Origin: Deroplatys truncata
Taxonomy: Eukaryota > Arthropoda > Insecta > Mantodea > Mantidae
Assembly: GCA_030765065.1 (NCBI GenBank)
Contig: CM060990.1
Coordinates: 456,218,321 to 456,282,320, forward strand
DNA length: 64,000 nucleotides
Direction of reading: 5' to 3'
This document shows, piece by piece, positions 56,601 through 64,000 of this stretch; the stretch's first letter is position 1; every line of letters begins with the position of its first letter. Both the position numbers and the translations under genes were made by a program. The notes beneath the pieces are model-generated. The model was given only the letters and a program-made list of their open reading frames with translations, ran no database searches and was not told where the DNA came from.

Positions 56601-57520
56601 GCCCTCTCGTGAGGCGTAAGTACATTATCCCTTCTGGATCGGTGCCGACTCCCCTCCGTTAGAGAAGATAAAATAAGGTAGGTACTGGTTCTTTTAAGGT
56701 CAACAACCAGGCGTGAATAATCAATAGCCACTTTGCCACCAGTGTTAATGTTGGTGGCATTGCTCTTGGATACACCATGTGCAGCAGCTGTTAATAAACG
56801 ATTAAAGTTGTTTTCATTTAGGTTTTATTTCTACTATTCACTAACGTCACAAAAGGTGGGCAATATACATGCATAAGCGCATTGGGGAATCTCTCTTGTA
56901 TCACAATATACTGTGTGCTCATCCTGTGCAGTTTCAGTGATGATCTTCTTTAGCTCATTCTTTCTGTGCAGGTACAACTTTCAAATGTTTCTTGTCGTTT
57001 TTCCTATTTTCATTGCTACGTCCAGTTTTTCCACTATAGTTACAATGCAATACTACAGAAAGCAGTTCACCAATCTCATCTTCGTCAAGAAGAATAGAAA
57101 GTGCCGTTTTTCTACTAACTCTTATCTTGTCACTCTGTATGACTTCTCAACAACAATTCGACTTGTGACTGCTTATAAATTATTCCACTAGTCTCAATCT
57201 TAAGCAAACTTTATTGCGAATTCTCGCTATAAAATGAAAGTATACCTGACTATATTATAATATACATTCCAAATTATGACCATCTGCTGCCGTTTCTGCT
57301 GTACATGCTTGTCATCTTCTGAATGTGTTCCTGGAACATGATGCAGTTCTCACGCGAGATGTTACTAATTTCTCTTGTGATATTTCCATTCAATCCGTCT
57401 ATTATATGGAATTATTATATTAATATGCCGTTTCACAGTTTATTCGAAGTTGAAAATGAAACGGCAACTCTAGGCCGAGCCCAAGAACTATAATTACAGA
57501 TAACTTATTAATTAACTTTT
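53671..57520. other. Stretch without recognised genes
   Basis: Minus frames at 53575-53853 and 53888-54100 are longer than most but unassigned. A small hairpin lies at 54345-54365. A GC-rich patch at 56540-56680 (GGCCGCCCGG and neighbouring CCTCCC runs) stands out against AT-rich DNA without a coding signature. Confidence 0.45.
54345..54365. repeat. Perfect 8-bp hairpin
   Basis: GTAGAAAC and GTTTCTAC flank the loop ATGTA. The palindrome CTACATGTAG overlaps its right side. Confidence 0.6.
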
Positions 57521-58600
57521 AGTGATGTTAAATCGTATTATGTAAATATCTTTTTCTCATACTGCTTGTATATTTTAAGAAGGGTGATTTAACATTATGT
57601 ATCTATCTAGGTTATTAATATTAGTAGAGTTATAAATGGTTTAATGTAAATAATTTAAGCGCTATGTTAAAATACTGTCCACGAGGGAAAGTTTTAGCTA
57701 CAGGAATAGTGCTTTCGAAGGCAGAAAAACCTAGTTTTATTACCTCTCTCCGGTCGCTGTGCTATTATTCCTACAGCGAGGGTGTAGAGCCTTTGTCCCA
57801 TTATTTGATAATTCGCCGTGACCAAGTGAGTGAGAAAGACAACCTTAACGGTAAATGTAGGAAAAGCCGCGATTTATATTAAAATTGGACCAATGAGATC
57901 CCTGAAAGTTTATTCGAAATAGTTAGACGCGTCGAGTCGCGCTAAAAATGGACCAATAGGAAAGGAAGCAGCCTCAGGAGCCTGAGACTATAAATGGATC
58001 TGTTTGGAGAAAATTCGGGGCAGTTTATGTCATGTGTGGTCAGGGAGAGATGCTGCAGGATGTGTGAGATATCGCGCCAAAAAGGGAATCAAGTCAAATT
58101 TGTCATGTCAGCTTAGTATTGCATTTTATTCGAGAGTTTTCGTAATGTGTGGTCAGGGAGAGATGCTGCAGGATGTGTGAGATATCGCGCCAAAACAGGG
58201 AATCAAAAATAGTTTTAGCAACACACCTAAGATCCGCTACTCTGAAAGCGACAATAAGAATAGTTATATTTCGTGACATATCCACGCCATAGTCTAACAG
58301 CGGTGGACAGTATTTTACAGCGGCAATACCAGTTTTGTATACTACGAGTGTTAAATTAAATAAAAAGAAACGGCAGTGTCATCTTTTCATAAACAAAGCA
58401 AGTCTATGTCTTCCTATATCACCACCCGAGATCTACGTTTTCCTTTACCGAGGATAAGTCCATGCTCCCATATAATTTAAGGAAAATTACTGCAGCTAGC
58501 CGAGGATAAATTGAAGAACCAACACGCTGAGAACTTCTGGAAGCAACGGGAGAAGCATCAAGGTAAGCTACAGCAACGGATGAGGAGGTGATCGCCGCAA
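57520..58600 (+). repeat. Probable 5' LTR of the right-hand Gypsy element
   Basis: By position, the LTR must end just before the primer-binding site at 58603. A TATA-like CTATAAATGG at about 57987, preceded by two GGACCAAT (CCAAT-type) boxes at about 57888 and 57950, would be a reasonable promoter. The start is not fixed because the second LTR is off the window. Confidence 0.5.
58032..58204 (+). repeat. Direct repeat in the LTR (~60-bp units, 113-bp offset)
   Basis: ATGTGTGGTCAGGGAGAGAT followed by GCTGCAGGATGTGTGAGATA, TCGCGCCAAAA and GGGAATCAA occurs at 58032-58092 and again at 58145-58206, nearly identical. It lies just downstream of the TATA-like box. It could be a repeated regulatory or RNA-structure element of the LTR. 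Confidence 0.9.
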
Positions 58601-58602
58601 AC

Positions 58603-58626
58603 TGGCGCCATAACGTGGAGCTCGAA
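58603..58626 (+). promoter_or_regulatory. Candidate primer-binding site, tRNA-Lys-like
   Basis: TGGCGCCATAACGTGGAGCT followed by CGAA resembles the complement of the 3' end of insect tRNA-Lys(CUU) (TGGCGCCCAACGTGGGGC...). The same type of site is found in the Gypsy copies at 32073 and 8918 on the minus strand. Confidence 0.75.
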
Positions 58627-58890
58627 GGGAAGACCAGCTCGAAGGGAAGAACGACACGAACGGAGGACTAGGAAACAACGAACAGACGAAGAATCTTCAG
58701 AGGAAAGGGGCACAGCAGAACAAAAATTACAACGCGAACTTCTAGTCTACCTACGTGGGACAACAAAACAGCTGAGAACATCGCTTCTAGAACTTCACCA
58801 GGATTCGAACCCGGAACGCATCAGTTAACATTGAAAAAAAATACAGGTTAGAACTTTTATTCAAAAACAAACAAAAAGGCATGCAGAGTA

Positions 58891-60894
58891 GTGACTCAGT
58901 TTTGTGAACACATGTTATTGAGAGGGGGTAAAGTCATTATTAGGGAGGTAGAACTTGCTAACGGAACCATGAGTAGGTCAAGGGAAGATTTGGAAGAACT
59001 GAATGGGGAGGCTATTGTCAGCATAACAACAGATGGAGAAAATATGGGTGCAGCTGAAGTAGAAGTTAGGGAAAGGCAATCACCGATTGAGCAGGTCATT
59101 GACGCAGGTCAAAACCAGCTGCTAATATTGCTTCAACATTTGAGCACAAAGATAGATGAGCAGAGTAAGGAGTCAAAAAGAAATTTGAGTGAACAAATTA
59201 ACAATTTAGAAGGGAAATTAAATGAGCTGAGTAAGGAGTCAAAAAGAAATTTGAGTGAACAAAATAAAAATTTGGAAGGGAAATTAAATGAGCAGAGTAT
59301 ACAGATAGGTGAATATGTCAGAGAGGAAAACAGGAAGATGAGAGGGGAATTAGCTCAGGAGATGAGGGAATATTTAGGTGAACAGGTCACCCGATTACAA
59401 AGTCAATTGGACTCCAAATTCAGTCAGCAAGGGATGGTAGTGCAAGAAATTCAGGCAGGACAACTATGTCTAAGAAACGATGTAGAAAAACTAAGGAAGG
59501 ATGTAGAAACAGAATTAAGTGTTACCAGCTTAGCCATAAAGGAACAATTGGATGATGACTTAAGAGCTGTAAATGTTTCTTTAGAAAAAAAACAAAGTAC
59601 CTTAGAATCTAACATTCAAAGGGAGTTCAAAGAATTTAGAATAGTGTTAGAAAAGGATCAGGGAAAGATGAATGAACTTTCGTCAAAAATGACTGAACAG
59701 CTCTCAAATCATCATGAAATTGTGAAGAGGGTGGAAGAGCATGAAAATTGTGTAAAGGAGTTAAAACGCTCTATTGGTAGACTAGGGATAAGTGTGAGAC
59801 AGAGTGATGATAGCTCACCCAGTGAAACTAGCACCACTTTTAGGGAGGTAAATGGAGGCCAAAGTCCAGCTGCCGACCCATATAATTTTAATTCAGGGCA
59901 CCAATGTACATCTAACCATGCAAGTAATGCAAACTACCATTTATTAAATGAGATAGGGGTACCTACTTTCGAGGAAAATTCGGCTGATAATCCTAAACAA
60001 TACCTAAATGACCTTGAGGAGTATTTCCGTTTGAAGCAGATTCCGGACGAGCTAAAGATGTTAATCGTTCGTAAAGGTTTACGTCAAAGGGTTCTCCAAT
60101 GGGTAAGATTGACTTTGGGGGAGAATAATAATTTTGAATATTTCAGAAGGGCATTTTTGAATAAGTACTGGAGTACTAATACTCAGAACCAGGTGAGATC
60201 TATCCTAGTTAATGGCAAGTACGATGAACGCGGAAACCTAAGCATGGTAGATTATTTGCTAACTAAAGCACAGAGTAGTAGACTAATCGAGCCACCCATA
60301 AGCGAGAGGGATTTCATTAATATGATTGTACCACATTATCCAGAACGTATACACCATTACCTACTCATTGCGAAGCCAAATTCTATTCCCGAATTGATTG
60401 AGTTGGTATCATCATTCGAGACAAGTAGTAGGAACCACGTACAAAACTATACAGTTCGAACATTACCGGATAATTCAAGGAATGCGAATTGGAGAGGAAA
60501 CGCGAGAGGGAACTATAACCCCAGAGAGAGATACTGGAACGACGTACCTCAATCCGGGAACAGAAACTGTCAAAATAACCGTTTCAGGAGGGAAGGTGAT
60601 AACCAATATCACATAAATGCTATACAAACCAGACCAAGATATAGTGGCCGTTTTAATTATAGGAGAGGCAAAAACAATGAAAACAGATCCAGAGAACATT
60701 ATTTTTCTGACCGAGGGGAAAGTGATGTAGGAGAAAGGTATGACGAAAATTATCCAGAAAGAAACGAAAGGAGAGAGAGACATTCCCGGGGACATTTTAG
60801 AGGAAGCAGAGGAAACTATAGGCAAATGCAGAGAGAGGGAAATGTGGAAGAGACTAGCGGAGCACCAAATAGTGTCGATAACCCGGAAAACTAA
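58891..60894 (+). CDS. Gypsy gag with coiled coil (667 codons)
   Basis: Gag forms the particle core of the element. The true start is probably the second Met at 58912 (MLLRGG), because the other open gag in the window also begins MLLR. Residues about 70-300 are coiled coil, with a near-exact tandem unit (SKESKRNLSEQ, NLEGKLNE) near the start. Residues about 350-520 are the gag domain (FEENSADNPKQYLNDLEEYF, W..LTLGE, SMVDYLL). The last 130 residues are Arg/Gly/Asn-rich with RGN and RGR-like repeats and no CCHC knuckle. The frame is completely open. It ends 13 bases inside the pol frame. Confidence 0.9.
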   Translation: MTQFCEHMLLRGGKVIIREVELANGTMSRSREDLEELNGEAIVSITTDGENMGAAEVEVRERQSPIEQVIDAGQNQLLILLQHLSTKIDEQSKESKRNLSEQINNLEGKLNELSKESKRNLSEQNKNLEGKLNEQSIQIGEYVREENRKMRGELAQEMREYLGEQVTRLQSQLDSKFSQQGMVVQEIQAGQLCLRNDVEKLRKDVETELSVTSLAIKEQLDDDLRAVNVSLEKKQSTLESNIQREFKEFRIVLEKDQGKMNELSSKMTEQLSNHHEIVKRVEEHENCVKELKRSIGRLGISVRQSDDSSPSETSTTFREVNGGQSPAADPYNFNSGHQCTSNHASNANYHLLNEIGVPTFEENSADNPKQYLNDLEEYFRLKQIPDELKMLIVRKGLRQRVLQWVRLTLGENNNFEYFRRAFLNKYWSTNTQNQVRSILVNGKYDERGNLSMVDYLLTKAQSSRLIEPPISERDFINMIVPHYPERIHHYLLIAKPNSIPELIELVSSFETSSRNHVQNYTVRTLPDNSRNANWRGNARGNYNPRERYWNDVPQSGNRNCQNNRFRREGDNQYHINAIQTRPRYSGRFNYRRGKNNENRSREHYFSDRGESDVGERYDENYPERNERRERHSRGHFRGSRGNYRQMQREGNVEETSGAPNSVDNPEN

Positions 60895-63800
60895 GACAGG
60901 ATCCATTCAAGAGCTCGGAGCGGATTCTAAGCGCGCAAAATTCTCAAATAAACAGAAAATGTGAAACAGGGCTCAAAAATGAATTTATACTGGGAGAACT
61001 GATAACTACTATTCAAAATCACTCGGAAAAGGATCTGACAGATTCCCCTAGCATAAAGGTAGTATTATTGGATGAAGAATATAACGCTTTAATAGACTCT
61101 GGAGCCAATGTGAGTGTATGCAGCCTGAGGTTATATCAGAACCTGGTAAATAAAGGAATTAAGCTAATGACATTACCCATAAGGAACACGGTATGCCGGG
61201 TAGCAGTTAGCAAAGAGGTTACCCGAATAAAAATGCAAGTAATGTTGAACATGAAAATAGGAGAAGAAAATTTTGAGTTTATTTTTCTGGTAATCAATAA
61301 TTTGATTTGTGACATTTTGATTGGGTGTGACGTTTTGTTTGAATTAAGAGCTAGGGTTGATTTTGCTGATAAAGTTTTGAAAATAGAGAAGAACAGAAAA
61401 ACATTAGAAATCCCTTTTGTAGAGGGTATGAAGCAGGATACTTATAACAAAACCCAAGGAGAAGAAGATATAGCCGAAGAAAGATTTTTCGTACAATTAT
61501 TACAAACAGGTAGGAGTGAGAAATTAATTGCTATAGTACAAGGGGAAGAAACCGATGAGATGCATGCGTTCGCTGACAGGTTTTACAACGGGTATACGGA
61601 GCACAATGAGAAAGATTATGGTTACGCCCGAAATAAAGAATTCCAAGATACCGGCAGCCAGGTAGAAGCAGTAGAGGAGAAAGTGACCCTTGCCGAGAAC
61701 CTCACAGAGACACAAAGGCATCTATTAAGGCGAATGTTACAAGAAAACAAAGCGGTATTTTCGGACGTCCCAGGCAAGTGCAAAGCATACAAACACAGTT
61801 TTAAGGTACAAGATATTGCACCCTTCACACACAAGTATCGGGATATTCCGATTGCATTAAGGGAGAGAGCCAAACAGGTGATCGATAAGATGTTGAGAGA
61901 CCGAATAATACAAACGTCAAATTCTCCGTACAGCAGTCCATTATGTTGGGTGACGAAACGCAATGGCGAACTTAGGATGACAATAGATGCTCGAAGGATA
62001 AATAAATATACACAACCAGACAGATTTCGGAGCGAAAGTGTAGAAAAATTGCTGTCAAAAATAACCAAAGGCAAGTATTTCTCCACTATTGATTTAACGG
62101 CGTCATACTGGCAGATTGAGCTTCACGAGGATGTTAGAAAGTATACTTCTTTTTTATTTTTTGGGAAACAGTTCGAATTTTTGAGAATGCCTTTTGGTAT
62201 GCTTACGTCATGTAGTGGACTATTAAGAGCCATCGATAAAATATTTGGCGACTCAGCCGACGAATTTTTGATCCAATATATCGACGATTTTCTAATAGTT
62301 GATGAAAATTTTGATGAGCATATTAAACATGTGAATTATGTGCTTAGAAAGCTGAGAGAAAACGGTATGACGGTGAACATTAATAAATCCAAATTTTGCA
62401 TCCGTGAGGTGGAATTTCTAGGCTATGTAATTAATGATAGAGGAATGAAGCCAAACGAAGAAAGAGTAGCGGCTGTGAGAAGAATACCAGCGCCCAAGAG
62501 TGTTAAGCAGGTTAGGTCCTTTCTTGGAGTGCTAAATTATCAAAGCAAATTTATCCTGAGGTACGCCGCAGAAATAGCGCCTTTGCGCGAATTACTTAAA
62601 AAGAAAGTGCGATGGAAATGGGACGAGGTACACCAGAAAGCTTTTGAAAAGATAAAAGAACTATTTGCGAAATCAATTCTACTAGAGAGACCCAAGGACA
62701 ACCTACCATATGTAATTTACGTGGATGCTTCAGGTCACGGATATGGGTGTGTCCTAGCCCAATCAGATGAGGAAAATCAACTGCACGTGATAAGTACCGC
62801 TTCAAGAGGTTTAAGTCAAATAGAGAAAAATGCTTCGGTCACCGAATTAGAGATCTGTGCTGTGTATTACGCACTACAGAAATTTAGATCATATATATAT
62901 CTACAGAAGGTTATTATATACACAGATCATGTGAGTCTTTCATTTATGAAACGTTGTCGGCTTACGAGTACTAAATTATCTAGGTACATCCATGAGATTC
63001 TTTCGTATGATGTTGAGGTGAAACACATTCCAGGAAAAACAAATGTTTTTAGCGATTTGCTGTCTAGGTTACATAACAACAGTGAAATACCGGAGAGAAT
63101 AGAACGCCCTAAAAATGAAGTAACATTAATGAGTATTGAAATACCCTTGAGTAAAGGATTGATAAAAGAATTAAAAGGAATAGGGGACCAGCAGCGACGA
63201 GATGAGAAGTTAAATAAATTAATAAAAAAGGCCCCAGAGATAGATGAAAATATCAAGGGAAACATAGGGTTAAAAGGGGGCGTGTTATATAAACTACATG
63301 GCAGTGAAATACAGAAATGGAAGACATATATACCTAAGAACATGGAGAATGAACTCATAAGCACGTTCCATCAAGCTCTAGCACATTCTGGCTCAGAACG
63401 CACCGCTTTAATGATCCAAGAAAACCTGTATATTCCAAAATTACACCATAAAGTAAGGAGAATAATTTCGACATGCTTACAATGTCAAAAAGCAAAGCCA
63501 CTGAATATACAATACGAATACGAGACAAACTCAATACTAAGAGAAAAACCAGGAATGTTAGTGACCTTGGACTGTCATGGTGAGATGCCTTGTAGTAAAT
63601 TTGGATTTAGGTATATAGTGGTGTTAATAGATGTATTTTCAAAATTTGTGAAAATTTACCCAGTCAGGAAGATTACAAGTGAAACATGCCTAAGGAAGAT
63701 AATGAAGTCGTATGTTCCACAATTTGGAAAGATGAAGGCAATTTTATGTGATAATGCTTCAATATTTACCAGCAGAAAATTTGTAGACACCTTAAAAGAA

Positions 63801-64000
63801 AACGAAATCACGTTGTATCATTGCTCAAAATACCACCCACAAAGCAATCCCTGCGAAAGAATAATACGGGACATTTCGGTTTATTTGAGAATTTTGGCCA
63901 ATAAAAAACACAGTGATTGGGCAAATCACTATCAGCGCATCGAAAGTATTTTAAATGAAAGTGTGAGCCCTACTACCGGTTATAAGCCCATCGAGCTGAT
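60882..64000 (+). CDS. Gypsy pol frame: protease, reverse transcriptase, RNase H, integrase (incomplete at edge)
   Basis: Open for about 1039 codons to the window edge. It overlaps gag in the -1 frame, the arrangement for programmed frameshifting in this family, so it needs no start codon. The protease DSGA motif is at residue 72. Reverse transcriptase spans about 270-480 with WVTKRNGELRM, FSTIDLTASYWQI and the catalytic YIDD box at 466-469. RNase H follows (YVDASGHGYG, then YTDH). The integrase has an HHCC-type zinc region (FHQALAHSG...CLQCQKAKP) and a D,D(35)E triad at about residues 897, 957 and 992. All catalytic residues expected so far are present. Confidence 0.92.

Larger units (their letters stand above)
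57520..64000 (+). mobile_element. Gypsy (Ty3-type) LTR retrotransposon, cut by the window edge
   Basis: The order on the plus strand is a probable 5' LTR, a primer-binding site at 58603-58626, a leader, gag (58891-60894) and pol (from 60882 to the edge) with protease, reverse transcriptase, RNase H and integrase. The visible coding parts look whole, with no break seen. The 3' LTR is outside the window, so age cannot be judged from LTR divergence. The left boundary is uncertain and was placed near 57520 from the approximate 1-kb LTR size of the related element at 26842-33083. Confidence 0.88.

Noticed and set aside
60475-60906. Minus-strand 143-codon frame opposite the right-hand gag
   Set aside because: Shadow of the Arg/Gly-rich gag tail on the other strand.
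61524-63364. Minus-strand frames of 65-154 codons at 61.5-63.4 kb
   Set aside because: Shadows of the intact plus-strand pol frame.

Overview
The window looks like intergenic or intronic DNA from a large, repeat-rich, AT-rich insect genome. The evidence is the density of tRNA-derived SINEs, Tc1/mariner, hAT and MULE remnants, and Gypsy (Ty3-type) LTR elements whose primer-binding sites resemble insect tRNA-Lys. A polyneopteran host (phasmid, cricket or locust, cockroach) is my inference from repeat style only. I recognise no intact host protein gene, rRNA gene or functional tRNA.

Layout. 1-16.2 kb holds decayed DNA transposons in AT-rich DNA: a Tc1/mariner-like element with ~100-bp inverted ends (956-2549), the end and transposase of a hAT element (3905-5060), a mariner tail (5620-5945) next to a SINE, an old Gypsy gag remnant (about 6640-8918), a MULE-type fragment (10510-11350) and a compact transposon with 82-bp inverted repeats (12859-13350). 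16.2-26.8 kb has SINEs, an unusually GC-rich unrecognised reading frame (17766-18128), a 49-bp near-perfect palindrome beside a LINE RNase H fragment, and a Leu/Ser-tRNA-like sequence.

26.8-37.1 kb is the structural centre. A young Gypsy element on the minus strand (26842-33083) has near-identical LTRs, a 4-bp target duplication, and long open gag and protease frames. About 230 bp further on is a 3.8-kb foldback element (33318-37120). Its inverted arms are built of ~70-bp tandem monomers, its loop carries an ACGTAAC-rich minisatellite, and it is flanked by AACATC. I did not recognise this foldback family, and it is the best candidate here for something undescribed.

37.1-57.5 kb is mostly featureless AT-rich DNA with three more Tc1/mariner-class remnants (38.9-39.7, 42.76-43.9, 46.56-47.18 kb), SINEs with good target duplications (44.3 and 49.3 kb), tRNA-like and 5S-like fragments. 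From about 57.5 kb to the right edge lies a Gypsy element on the plus strand. Its leader, gag and pol (protease, reverse transcriptase, RNase H, integrase) look whole as far as they run before the window cuts it off.

Nothing here forms an operon or pathway. The relationships are those of mobile elements: three Gypsy copies of related gag type in three states of preservation, and short elements that would depend on enzymes supplied from elsewhere.
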